From: Adiantum capillus-veneris
Taxonomy: Eukaryota; Streptophyta; Polypodiopsida; Polypodiales; Pteridaceae
NCBI GenBank assembly: GCA_014529385.2
Contig: CM043965.1
Coordinates: forward strand, 15,806,912 to 15,870,911
Reading direction: 5' to 3'
DNA: 64,000 nt
Below the pieces are notes generated by a model. It had not been told where the DNA came from and did no database searches. It was given only the letters and a program-made list of their open reading frames with translations. Positions 35,647 to 47,290 of the stretch are shown piece after piece; positions within the stretch are counted from its first letter, which is position 1; the number at the start of each line of letters is the position of its first letter. A program made the translations under genes and the position numbers.

Positions 35647-38600
35647 ATGGATTCTAAAGCAGTAGCTGCTTTTGATCCCGCCATGGATAATCTCATGTTG
35701 GAGGAGAAGTCAATGACGTCCAATGGGGCTGATGCAGAATCGCTGCAGCGGAAAATTAGCGGGTGCGATGACTCTCTCCATGGAAATTCAGAATACGCAG
35801 TCCCTACTATAGCAGACAAATTATTTGACCCTCTGCGGCCTGTAGACACCATCAGCAACTCACACGTAATGGAATCATCTCCAGTAGATGAAAGCAATAC
35901 TATTTTAAATGGAACTATAGACTCTTCATGTGCTGAGAATGGCGCAATGGATACGCACATTGACGTTTCTGCAGATATCAATGGATTAATTTTGAACATG
36001 GCGCCATGCGAGGAACTAGAACAGAATGATGTGTTGCAAGCTGGGTTAAATATCAACCATGATGCTGAAGATCATGATTATGATATAAGTCAGGGGGAAA
36101 ATGCTGCCAGCTCGATCAATGCTACACCACTGCTAATCTCTGACGGTGATGATGTGGAAGACAATGAGTCTCTTCATGAAGATACAGAATGTGCGGTCCC
36201 TAGAGCCGACCAATCATGTGACTTTTCGTATGTAGACACCATCAACAACTCACATGCAGTGGAATCACTTCCAGATGTCGACGTTAATACGGCACTCTAT
36301 GAAAACGTAAATGGCTGCAAACTTGTAGCAGATGGAGCAAGTTTTATTTTTGGTAATATAGACTCTTCATGCGCTGAGAATGGCACGGTGTATGCGCTGA
36401 CTGACATTTCTTCCATTAATGGATTAGTGTCAAACATGCAGTGCAAGGAATTAGGGCGGAACGATGTGTCACAAGCTTGGTCAGAGGTCATCGATGATGT
36501 TGAAGATGACAGATTCAAAAAATCATCTTGGTCGGATATCACCGATGATGTTGAAGATCGCAGATTAAAAAAATCATCTTGTGTCCAAATCGATGCTGCT
36601 GGAGATGATGATCACCATGATAGTCAGCTAATTGCTGGTGAAGGACATAACGACGCTGGTGTCGATGTTGGTGGTGTGGAAGAAAATGCAGAAAATTCAA
36701 TGCATGCTAGTGGCTCTAATACTTCATCTGATCATAAGAAGGAGATTGAAAAAGCACTGGTGAAACGGCACTCCTTTTACATAGTCAGGATCCCAAAGCC
36801 TGCAGATGATCATACGCTAAAAAATGAGATAATCTTGGCAGAAGCCAAGCTCAGTGAGGCAGTCAAAATGCGGGATGATTTTCAAAAGGAATGGAAAGAG
36901 AGAAAGGTACAAATTTCGGGTCTGCAAAAGTACCTAGTAAAGATTGCGTAATTTTAATTAATGAGTCTGTTCTATAAGCATAAATGCTCAATTAAATGAC
37001 ATGTATAATCATGATTTAGCTATATCGCATACGCACGTCTAACTAATTATCTTTTCTCATATTGACCAAGAAATTTCTGTGCCTATTGCTCCCTTCTATG
37101 TAAGGATTAATGTTGTTTTTCTTTTGGCTTGTAGGCAATTAAGGCTGAACTTTTTGAAAGGGCCAAGCCCATTAGGGCCAAAGAGAGGGCATTGAGGGAT
37201 GAGATACAAGGTAGGCGTGCAGAATTGGAGCCGCATTTGCAGACAACATTAAAGAAACCCAAGAATCAGAAAGGAACGAGCCGAATTTGCAGTTCGGAAG
37301 CAGAACTCGATACCAAGGTTGGTTCCAACTTCCATCAGCTTCATATATTTGAACAACTGGTTTTGCATATTGTTTGATGAAAAGTTATTGCATGCATAGC
37401 TGTGAATAGAACATCGCAGAGCTTAACGGTAACCATGACCTTAGCCACTGAGAGACAGCGTTGGCATGTGATTCATAGGACTGTATGTATAGATCAATAT
37501 GGATATGAAAGAATGCGATCGTAGATGCCTAAGCTTGTATAGTAGGCTCATGTGTGAAAGCATGTAATGGTGGAAAGCTATTTGTGATATCAAATAGCAT
37601 AGCATTGAAATGCAGGGAGGGGGTGGAAATTCGTTTTTCAACTTTTGATGAAAGTTGTCGAAGATTTCCGTAACTATATTCCAAACATGATGCAGCATCA
37701 TGTTTGGAATACAATTACTGCATATAGTTGTCCATGAGCATTAGCTATTTAGACACCATCACATGCTTTTACTCTGATAGCTTGACAAACAAATTCATGA
37801 TCTTGTATGGACAGATGATCTATATGCACATAGCAGATGTACACTGAGCTACCTTAATTAATCAAAAGGTTTTTTTGAATTTCTTTTCGTTTAGATTGCT
37901 GAGATCCAACACACAATCCAGCATGAGACGATTCCTTTGAAAGAAGAAAAAGAGCTCTTGCGGGAAATCAAGCGACTGGAATTAACACGTGCAGAAGTGT
38001 GTGCTAACAGTATGCTGCAGGTTACTATGAATAACGATGAAGAGAGCCCGCCACCAAAGGAGACCCGCAGCCGTGTTGAGGTGTGCATGTTATGTTTCTC
38101 AAAAACGTCTTCAGTCTTTTATTAAGATCATCCATAATATGATTCATAAGAGAACAACAGGCTAATTAATGACATGCATGAATTGTCCATGCTCAAAGTA
38201 ATTAATTTGTTGTCAGTAATGGTAATGACGTATGTAGCGTAATTTTAGTAGTAATTAATTATGCTAAGAGCATTAATTTAATCATTCCAATACCAAACAG
38301 GTATGTTGTAGCAACAATTATGACTTATGTCAGGGCTATATGGTTGAAAGCAATTACATTTATTATATGAGAGTTACAAATGCTAATCATGCAGCCTGCA
38401 TTAAGAAGCTATAAGTAATATTTGAATTTATTGATGATCAGAGCTCACCAATGCTAGTGACTTATGAGCCATTTATTGCTATGTGCATGTATTGATTGCT
38501 CAAGACTCAAGTGCCTATTAATAAAGAGCATTGATCTCAACACTGTGCTGCACCTGCAGGTTTTGCGAAAGGATATAGATTCATTGAGAAAGGATCACAA

Positions 38601-39053
38601 GCATGCTCGCTTTGAATGCGATGAGCTCGACAAAGAGCTCGACGAGGTCATTGAACAGGTGAAAGAGTTGGGTGAGCAGTTGAATGCTGCCAACATTCTT
38701 CAGCAAAATTCTTATTTAGCTTTGAGGAAGCTGCAAAGGAAGGAGAGATCAAGGGTACGTTGTTGGGTTTTGCATGAGTGCCCATATAGCACACGGTCGT
38801 GTACTTACACTCAAAGATACATACACAATACACATGCTTTTTACTCTCCTTGAGAAAAGCATATACATTCTCAAATTTTTGTGGATTTGAGCTCAGTATT
38901 GCACCAGCAGATGTTCATAAAATTTACATATTTGTGATCTGTCTTTGCCAGTATGATGCTTTCTACAAACATGTGCGAGAAGCGGATGCTATGAGAGGGC
39001 TTGCTGCACAAAAGAAGGTGGAGGAAGTAAGACATTTTTGCACGAAGAAGGTA

Positions 39054-39091
<38 letters not shown>

Positions 39092-40613
39092 TTCAGCATC
39101 TCCCACCATAGAGCTACTCATAACTATTACAAGATAATCGATTCTGTAGGTGGAAGATTTCATGGACGTCTGGAGCAAAGATGCAGTGTTTCGAGCAAAC
39201 TACATAAAAAGTATTGAACTACGAGATCTACAAAGACAAACTAGGCGCTCGGGGACATCAGATGGAAGGTCTTTGGGTGAGGGTGAGAGCCCTGCCGAGA
39301 AGAACGCTTCTGTTGAAGGCTTGGCTATGGAGTCTGTCGTGGATGCAATGTTAATGCCAGTAGACATTGGAAGGGTTACTGCACAGGAGCCTCCCGAATT
39401 AGTTGAAATCGACATGCTCGGCGGCAAGAAAGAAGAGGCCGCAGCTACATCGTCGCTCATGGGAAAGACCAACTTAAATGCTGATCAAGATGTTCATGCT
39501 GAGGGCAAACTCCTTGAAGATGAGAATAGTATGCCTAAGTGTCGAGGCAAAGAAAAAAACCAGAGAAAACCAGCTAAGGGCAGTACTACATCTACTCCTT
39601 TTAATATGGAAGATGCGGAGATCATTGCACCTCACAATCAAGATGCTCAAGATGCAGAGCTCATAGCGAAGATCCGGAAAGAGCAAACTGCTAAAGCTAA
39701 AGCAGCAGAAGAGAGGAAGAAGCGGAGTGCGGAAAGAGCTGAGTTGAAGGCGCAATTGAGAGCCAAGAAAGAGGCAGAGAGCAAAGAGAGAGTAAGTGCA
39801 ATCACCTTATCTTCATTAAGGATAGAACATGATCTCTTGTTTGTCCATATTGCAACTTGCACTCTAGCTTAGCTAATTAACATCTCTGTTCCATTATACT
39901 CCATTCCGCAAGCATGATCAGTGAATGTGCATCTCCGGGGATTCACCAAGGGACGTCACTAATTGCATGCAAACCACTGATGAGCAATCATTCTTTGTAA
40001 AATGCACCTTTCCTCCCCTACACTCGATCACGTGCTTATAACTTACAGTAACCCTCAGTGAAATCCGAGGGATGTCCATATATACATAGATGCCAATGCC
40101 GAGCTGTATGTGTGCCTAGCTAGCAACATCCTTCCAGCAAGAAACAATGCATCATGAATGCACAAGAAATGCCACTTAGCTCCTCTCTTAATTATGCTTT
40201 CTGGTGTTTAGTGTTCATTCTTACTTCTTTTGGTAATCGAATGTCTTGTGTTTTGAAGGTTGCTTAATTACTCTCTACTTTTCTAAGTGAGTATTGTCTT
40301 GCAGGAGAGGGAGAAGAAAGCTGTTGCTTGCAATGCAGATTTGTTTGAACTCGCAGCACCGGCCGAGATGGGGCAAGCCTCAGCGAGCATGGTATCAGAA
40401 AATTTAGTGGCATTGGTCAATGGGGTTGAAGTGGTATTAAATAAGCCTCAGAAAAGATCAGCAGGCACTAAAAAGGGGAAGAAGCGAGCGGCCAGGCAGC
40501 CAATTATGCCGCTGCAGCACAGGCCAGCATCAGCAAGATATTATGGGCCTTTTCCACTTGCATTTGCAGTATTTGTGGTGGTGCTTCTGGCAATATGGCT
40601 CTTCTTCCATTGA
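35647..40613 (+). CDS. PPI1: Proton pump interactor 1-like protein, seven exons
   Basis: Exons: 35647-36906, 37135-37317, 37895-38080, 38560-38754, 38952-39050, 39150-39791 and 40305-40613; all joins are phase 0 with GT-AG borders, giving about 957 residues. After a ~390-residue acidic N-terminus come KRHSFYIVRIPKPAD (the PPI signature), long coiled coils (exons 2-4, including RICSSEAELDTK, compare LCSSEEELN), LAAQKKVEEV...VEDFMDVWSKDAVFRANY, an Ala/Lys/Arg-rich helix (AKAAEERKKRSAERAELKAQLRAKKEAE kind), and a C-terminal membrane anchor (PLAFAVFVVVLLAIWLFFH). Arabidopsis PPI1 (about 612 residues) binds the regulatory tail of the plasma-membrane H+-ATPase and sits mainly at the ER. The start is the first ATG in the exon 1 frame. 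The N-terminal extension holds an internal duplication. Coding capacity looks intact. Confidence 0.9.
37677..37711. repeat. Perfect 35-nt palindrome in intron 2 of the PPI1-like gene
   Basis: TATTCCAAACATGATGC, one A, then its exact reverse complement. Two 17-bp arms around a single base could extrude as a cruciform or fold in the pre-mRNA. The overlapping antisense frames here have no other support. Confidence 0.97.
39054..39089 (+). repeat. (CA)n microsatellite in intron 5 of the PPI1-like gene
   Basis: About 17 AC units starting two bases after the donor of exon 5 (AAG|GTAGACAC). The very close position could affect donor recognition. Confidence 0.9.
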
Positions 40614-40725
40614 AGCTGATAATATGGTGACAATATTAATGAATAAGAGGATCCGAGTCTGCTTGACTCCTGGATTGCACCTTGCAAATTGGAATTTTCT
40701 CTTCTTCTTTTTTTGAATTGAAAGA

Positions 40726-40902
40726 AGAATTTTCTCATGTTTCTGAATTGAAAAGAGAATGTGTTTGGCTTTTGACAAATTATAAGCCTCTCTCTCTCTC
40801 CACAATACACTCACACACTCACACACCCAAGAAGATGCATTGAAAAAGAATTTTTTCATCCTTCTGAATTGAAAAAGCAATGCGTTTTTGCCTTTTGAAT
40901 AG
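40726..40902 (+). repeat. Direct ~54-bp repeat pair downstream of the PPI1-like gene
   Basis: GAATTTTCTCATGTTTCTGA...TTTGGCTTTTGA at 40726-40777 recurs as GAATTTTTTCATCCTTCTGA...TTTGCCTTTTGA at 40849-40902, with several differences. The two are separated by a CT/CA-rich spacer. Confidence 0.7.
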
Positions 40903-41032
40903 TTATTAAAAGGTGTACGCCCAACAAGACAGCGAGAGTCCTCAAAACAATAATTCCAACGAGACAATGTTATGGCCTAACTGTCTTGTGTGCACAATTT
41001 ACACGCGCGCAGAAGGTTAAAGAAACACGTAC

Positions 41033-41036
41033 AAAA
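41033..41036 (-). terminator. Pol III terminator of tRNA-Arg
   Basis: TTTT on the minus strand (aaaa on the plus strand), about 33 nt after the tRNA 3' end. Confidence 0.45.
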
Positions 41037-41068
41037 CGTTGCTCTTCGATAAGATTCACCAAGTTGCA

Positions 41069-41141
41069 CGATCCTGCTGGGGATCGAACCCAGAATCTCC
41101 GGTTCCGTAGACCGGCGCCTTATCCATTGGGCCACAGGACC
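41069..41141 (-). tRNA. tRNA-Arg (anticodon ACG)
   Basis: A 73-nt cloverleaf on the minus strand. The acceptor stem GGTCCTG pairs with CAGGATC (one G-U), discriminator G. The D arm is GCC...GGC with AATGGATAA in the loop; the anticodon arm CCGGT-CTACGGA-ACCGG gives anticodon ACG at positions 34-36; the T arm is CTGGG-TTCGATC-CCCAG. No intron and no encoded CCA, as expected for a nuclear plant gene. CAACAAC just upstream fits the CAA start context of plant tRNA genes. The overlapping antisense protein frames are shadows. Confidence 0.96.
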
Positions 41142-41480
41142 GTTGTTGACTATTGTGATGGGTATTGCTAAAATAGAGAAGATCACATTCACGAAAACTT
41201 CTCACACCATGTAGTGCTAGAGCCAGGCGAGTCTCACTCTTTTTTTTTCGGTCTTCAGGAGCACTAAAGTGGATATGTGAACGAAGTCTTGACAATTGCT
41301 AAAAACAACATGCTCGCTGGAGGTGGCTCCTTATTAGGGGGGAAACTCCAAGGCCCACCACAGCTCCAACCCAAGTGCACCTCAACACCCACCACTACAA
41401 CAACAACAAAAAAAAGGAAACAAAGACAAAAAAACAACTTAAATGGGAGAAGCAAACCATATAGACAACACCCCTCCCCC

Positions 41481-41514
<34 letters not shown>
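41481..41514 (+). repeat. (CT)n(CA)n compound microsatellite
   Basis: Seven CT units then ten CA units. An almost identical tract lies at 43499-43534, and longer ones at 35291 and, reversed, 34646. Confidence 0.9.
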
Positions 41515-41817
41515 TGTATGGAGGTCTGTGCAAGAATGGCCTCACATGCATGTGCACGCACACACACAAACTCCACATGCACACCCGAATCATGGGATAT
41601 ACTTACAAGATAACCACACTTTCATATGTCATACCGCAAAATGTTTTTTTTGATTGTACTAATGCTTAAAAATAAATTTCTCCTTGGTTTTTTTTATAAA
41701 TCATCATTCCTACATTCTAAGATCTCTAGTACCTCCCTTATATATCACTTGCATGAAACTATGTTAAATTCATAGTAGGTATTTTTCTCTCTCAGTCAAA
41801 AAGCTCAAAAACTAAAT

Positions 41818-42301
41818 GGAAAATTACCATAATACCCCTCTAATTTGTGAAAATTCCCAAAGTACTTGTCAAATTTCAAAAATTCCCAATATACCCTTGC
41901 ATCATACTGGGATGGATTTGCCATGATTTTGGCATATTATAATATTCATGACAAGGGGGAGTTATTTTAAAGTTTTCTAGACAAAATTATTCACGAATGC
42001 ACTCACAAATAGAGGCATTTTTGTCTAAAAATGATGAACAATTTCATCTGAAAAGCCCACAATACCATATAAAATCCTAGTTCTATCCTTTTGTACTGAG
42101 GAAGAACCAATCTTCTCATGAAGCATTGCAAAAAAATTTGTCTTTAGAGATGTTTACGAGGTTAATTAGGGGAATTTTGGAGAAATTGAAGGGTATTTTG
42201 GGATTTTTGGGTCAAATATGAGAGGTATATTGAGAATTTTTTAGATTTGAGGGGTATTCTAGAAATTTCCACAAATTAGAGGGGTATTTTGGTAATTTTC
42301 C
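41818..42301. mobile_element. Foldback/MITE-like element with MULE-type terminal repeats
   Basis: The left end GGAAAATTACCATAATACCCC, continuing CTCTAATTTGTG, is matched by the reverse complement of the right end, GGAAAATTACCAAAATACCCC and on. Similarity extends about 80-90 bp inward through repeated 'aattcccaaa/tatacccct' blocks. Total length is 484 bp with no coding capacity. GGAAAATTACC-type ends are common among plant Mutator-like non-autonomous elements (family knowledge). Flanking 9-mers do not match exactly, so no target duplication is claimed. Confidence 0.65.
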
Positions 42302-43497
42302 CAAAATTAAAGCACCAACTAATGTTGAATTTGCGCAACCATTCACCATCTTTAAATCCCACCTCCCAAAAATGCATCACGATATAATAAAGTTTGGAGT
42401 GAATAGTAGAAAACTAGATGCATTGTAATTGCCAACCTTGCAATGCTTAGAATATTCAGTACCCCCATACCTCATTAAAGACTCCAAAACTTCACCTACT
42501 AGAAGACTTCTCTTTGCTACCTCTAAAGAGCCTTAAACTTTCACATATACTATTATAAAAGCGGGAGGGATTCCCCCCCCCCTCCCCCGGGGACACATGG
42601 CGGCTCTTCCTTCATTCAGCCATGGTCAACAGTGTAGCATGCACCTGTGCACTCACAAAGAGAGAGACGGACGGGGGCTGCCTATGCGAAAAAGGAGAGA
42701 GAGATAGAGAGGCGGTCGAAGGCCGCTGGCCGTACTAGTGTGCATAACACACCCTTAGCTTTCCCCACACACACAATTGCTTGCATTGCGAATTGCTTGT
42801 ATTGCGGAGGCCTTCTTCCTTTTAAAGCCTGCATCATAATCTTTAACCATCAACCACACACAACTTTCATATTCCATGCCCATGCTCAATCCTTCAAGTA
42901 GCCCTCCAAAAACCCCCTTTTTATACACACATTTTACTAGAATCCTCCATCGCAAGAGCCTCTCATTTCCCTTTTGTGCTTGTTTCCCTCTTGAGATCAT
43001 CTCCCTCATGTGACCTTTCTTACGGATCTATGCATCCATAGGATCTCCCTTCGCTATGCTATCTTGAAACATCTCTCATATGCCCTTGCCTTCTCCAGCA
43101 CACAAATGCAAGCACATGCATACAACAACTTGCCGACTAGAAGTGGCGGATTCAAATCAAAATCATGGATCAAATAACTTGATTGCCATTTTTGAGAAAT
43201 TCTATTGCATATTCACACACACAAAAACGCATTTTCAGACACTCACACACCTACACGCTTGAATATCACACACACTCGCATACAAAAACACACACTACAT
43301 ACTCACGCTCATGCACACATACTCACACGCATAAGTCATCCATCATGTTGCTTATCATAGAGGTGTGATTATTTTTTCTACACATGCATAGACTCAATTC
43401 TCTCTTTACGTGTTTTTTTTTAGTAATAATTCTCTTTCTACATACATCCCCACCCACACACACACGCACATAAATAATGCTTCAAAAGTTAGTTTGA

Positions 43498-43534
<37 letters not shown>

Positions 43535-44219
43535 TACACATGTTTGTAAGAAGAGCAAAAATTAATTTTTTTAAAAAAATCAAAGATGTACTCACATATG
43601 CATCACCATACATGCACATAAACACTCACCTAGAGATGCACAACAAAAGGAATTTTATGACTCACATACACACCCCAATACACATAGAAAGCACACTTTC
43701 ACACACAATAATTGAGTTAAGTGCTAAACTGGTCATTTCCTCGCCCCATTAAAAATGGTAGCGAGAGAAAATGTTTTTTATTTTTTAAAATGTGAACAAG
43801 AAATTTAAACACTCAAAGTTTGGAAAAAAACCTCTACCTTTTTATCTACTGTAGTCGATGTCACTTTTTAGGGCTCCACATGTACTATTGTTTTCAAAGC
43901 TCTTGGGAATGTATTCCCTTTCAAAGAATTCTCCCTCCCAAGGCATCGATTTTCTCTTTTGCACCAAATTTTAATTTTCTCCATGTTCATTTTGTCCTTT
44001 CTCTACACCTCTCTTTGCACCATATCCAACCCATCATCTTCCCCACTCTTCTTCTGCAATCAAAGTTGTTGGAGGTGTAGAGGGGCCAACTTTATCTTGT
44101 GTCAATATAATCTCTGGGAGATTTTCTTTTGTGGTTGGTGTATCTCAAAGCTCATGGATTATAAAGTGTTGGCATCTCCCATTGTAAGTTTTGGTTGATC
44201 CTCCCTGAAATTAGATGTT
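42302..44219. other. Non-coding, CA-rich stretch
   Basis: Many interspersed ACAC/CACA words between 43190 and 43740, a (CT)n(CA)n tract at 43499-43534, a run of C with GGGG at 42566-42590, and only low-complexity short frames. No gene supported. Confidence 0.4.
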
Positions 44220-45655
44220 TTTTATTGCCCCTTGAGTTTTCCTAAGCTCCTCCTTGAGGTTTTCTATCTCATTTTGATAGCTTTCTTCTGTTTCAAGTTA
44301 TTTATTCTTTTGCTCAGGGGCCTTGTAGGCTTCAGCTGTGTTTTGTAATGTAGCCACAGTGGGGTTTGTTCTCAATTAATTGAGTAGCTGAGTTTGCTCT
44401 TGGCATCTAGACTCTAACTGTGCTAATTGAGCATTGTCTACATCAAGTTGGGTATGTACTTTCTGAGCAAAAGAATTTGTAGTTTGCAAGGCTATGGTTA
44501 CCTCTTTTAAGTGCTTCTCTTGTTGTTGTATTGTTAATTTTAAGGCTTCTATTTCTTCTTTAGTGCTGGTTGTCTCCTCAATATTTGACAAAATTCCGCT
44601 TCCAACGCTTCCATCTTTTTATTTTTGGTCTCCATTGCCTCTTGATATGCATCGTTGAAAGATTCAGCTATCTCAAGCGTTGTTCTTGTGATCTCTAACT
44701 GTTGTTGGAGGTAATGGATCCAGTGGTGGCAAGCATATACTTTGTCTTTCATGTGATCCATGGACTCATGCACATATTTGGCATATTCCTCTATCTCTTC
44801 AAGGCTCTCATCCTGAGAATCTTTCGCTTATTTGTGGTGTGGAAAGGTCCCACCCCCTCTTCTCTTGGAAGCTCCACTTGTTGTTGATCAGATGGTTTTT
44901 GTTCAATCTATATGGGATCTTTTGACACCTCTAGAACATCTGTTTGAACTTCACAAAATTCCTCAACCTAGTGGTATCCCTTATGGAGGCTTCTCTTCAT
45001 GCATTGTAGGGGTGGTGGTGGTTGTGGTTTCCTTCTTTTCTTTAGGCACGTCTTCAAGCATTGTTTCCTTTGATTGTGTCCTTCAATGGTTTATGCCTTG
45101 TCCTGCTCTCTTTGAGTCTCGTCCTCCTCATAGAGCGATTCCAATCCAGCCAGTGGGTCATCGTGTTGATGGTACATGGGTTTTTAGAGTGGATTTTTAT
45201 TCACTTTGGTTTGGGTTGCCATTTTACCACAAAATCTCCCTTTAGCCCTCTTTTAAGTTTGAGGCTACTACTTCTCTTTCAATTTTGGCCGCTATTTGTG
45301 CCGGCTACTCAATTTGTATTGTGGGACATGGCCGCTTTTTGCTAACTGTTTCTTCAACCTTGGCCTTTCCCTTTTCCTTTGATATTTTCTCTAGATTATC
45401 CTCTTTTGCATCTTCTAAGTATTTGTCACTCTCTGTTGCCACAAATGCGGTGGCCGTTTCCTCCTCTGGTTTCTCTTTGGAGACTTTGACAAGTTTTTGC
45501 CTCAACCTTGTAGAAACAAGTGGTGCCCTAGGTGGTATCTCCTCTTCCTCCATTTCCATCTTGCTAGCCAACCACATGTTCTACTCAGGCGTTGGAGGTA
45601 AATGCTCTGCTTGGCCTATTGCATGATAGGCTATTCTGTTAATTACATTTGGTGC
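44220..45655 (-). pseudogene. Coiled-coil protein relic of unknown family
   Basis: On the minus strand, ATG at 45655 opens MGAPNVINRIAYHAIGQ, hits an early stop, continues as a Glu/Lys-rich stretch (45577-45305), then changes frame. A long heptad-rich coiled coil follows (44773-44549 and 44591-44376: YLQQQLEITRTTLEIAESFN, LQTTNSFAQKVHTQLD). One frame change falls near 44585 (FCQIL, then SNIEETT). The strong amphipathic pattern across frames supports a decayed coding sequence about 450 codons long. No family recognised. The TATA box at ~46240 on the same strand suggests an element or gene start. Confidence 0.45.
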
Positions 45656-46238
45656 CCCCATCCTTCCTCCATGCTTGTGTAAAAGTGGAGGCTATTGCAT
45701 GACTAGGGAATGTATACCGAAAGGGCATGGGAACACTCACTAATTAATGAGCTAATCATGGCAACACGAATGGAAACTCTATGAGGTGAGCTTATCGGCC
45801 TATGGAGGAGCTATGCCATGATGTCTGGCAATCTCCATATCCACTTCTCTTCACCTCAAATCAACCCAATCACACACACTAACGATTGCAAAGACGCACA
45901 TCACTAATCCTATTATGCAACACACTAATCACAAGCACACACACATAGATCTATTGATCATCCACACTCCAATCAACCTATATGCACTCACAAAGAATAG
46001 AGGACAATCACACAAGATTAACCGCTAATTAGTTACGATCTAGCTAATCAAGCATCATTAGCAATCAAAAGAGTTTGAGAGAGGCATAGTGAAAGAGAGT
46101 AAAGCATTGATTAGTGTTAATCAAGTCACATGAGAAAGGAGAATCTCAAGGAATCCATAGACACACACCTCATGAGCTCTCACTAAAGAGTGGTCTCAAC
46201 AATGAGGCTTAGAACCCTAATTCCATTTACACACCGCC

Positions 46239-46246
46239 TTATATAC
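46239..46246 (-). promoter_or_regulatory. TATA box upstream of the coiled-coil relic
   Basis: On the minus strand CCTAGGTATATAAGGCGGTG, about 585 bp before the ATG at 45655, followed by a CT-rich leader. Layout resembles an LTR promoter and leader. Confidence 0.4.
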
Positions 46247-46309
46247 CTAGGGTAAAAATATGGATTGTCCAGGCATCCAAGGCCTTTAGGGCTCCACAAA
46301 TTATGGAAT

Positions 46310-47250
46310 CTATAACCTAGGTACACTAACTGGACTCTTATTTATAGCTTGGAACTCCCATTGAGCTCGTAACACATTACAAATATTACAATGGCTTGAA
46401 ATAAATCGGGAATTTACAATACATGGCCATTTTGAAAAATGTAAAAAATGTGTAACTCCAATCTTCACTGCTTCTTCGTATTCGTCTTCGACGTGCATTC
46501 GTAACGCTTGGGCCTTTGGTATATTTTTGTTAATTGATGTCAGCTCAATTAACATTTTTCCCTCCCGATTTTAGTGTCCATCCTCAAGCACTGTTGAAAA
46601 GTGTCCGTGGAGGCTATGGAAAGTTTTTGATTGGTTGTGAGCTATCTTCATTTGTCACTGAATTTGTTGATGAGGTTCATTCTGCTATAGCATCTTCATT
46701 GGTCCTAATTTGTCTTTGATGTGAGAGATGTTGTCACATTTGTCCATTGTAGCAGCATATGGTGAAGTTTTTTTTTTAGTTATTAAGAGATGTACAAGAG
46801 AAGTAGAATGGTGAGGATCTAAATTAGGATCCAATACTTGGATAACCAAAGGAAAAAAAACCAGTGGAAAAAAAGTGCCTTTGGATAACCAAAGGGAAAA
46901 AAACAAGTGGGAAACAAGTGCCTTTGTGATATGTACATTATTGGAGTACTTATTAACATGGAAAATATTGATAAAGTACTGAAGGGATTATTTGATATGA
47001 TGGATATAGAAATACAATGATAGAAAATATAAGAGGGTAGCTTTATGGAACATTGGTTTGCCTATTGTAGTATGCTCAAGGTGCATAGGTGAAAGCAAAA
47101 AGACTGTCTAATGCATATGTCCAATGATGGGACATCCTATATACATACAAAAAAATGCATGGAAAAACAATGTGATGTGCCAGAAAGATTGTTGAGGGGT
47201 TCTTCAAAAAGAAGGTGTAGCTATAAAAGCATATGATGTGGCTTTACAAG
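46310..47250. other. Unassigned stretch before the copia element
   Basis: Short frames without recognisable domains. A 30-base duplication (CTTTGGATAACCAAAGG-AAAAAAAC-AGTGG-AAA) occurs at about 46835-46920. No copia LTR could be identified here. Confidence 0.35.
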
Positions 47251-47290
47251 CTGGCACCTCTTTAAGAAGGGTTTTCACTATCAAGGATAT

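Noticed and set aside
43190-43740. His/Thr-rich frames as small secreted proteins
   Set aside because: Composition follows the ACAC-rich DNA; no signal peptide or stable pattern.
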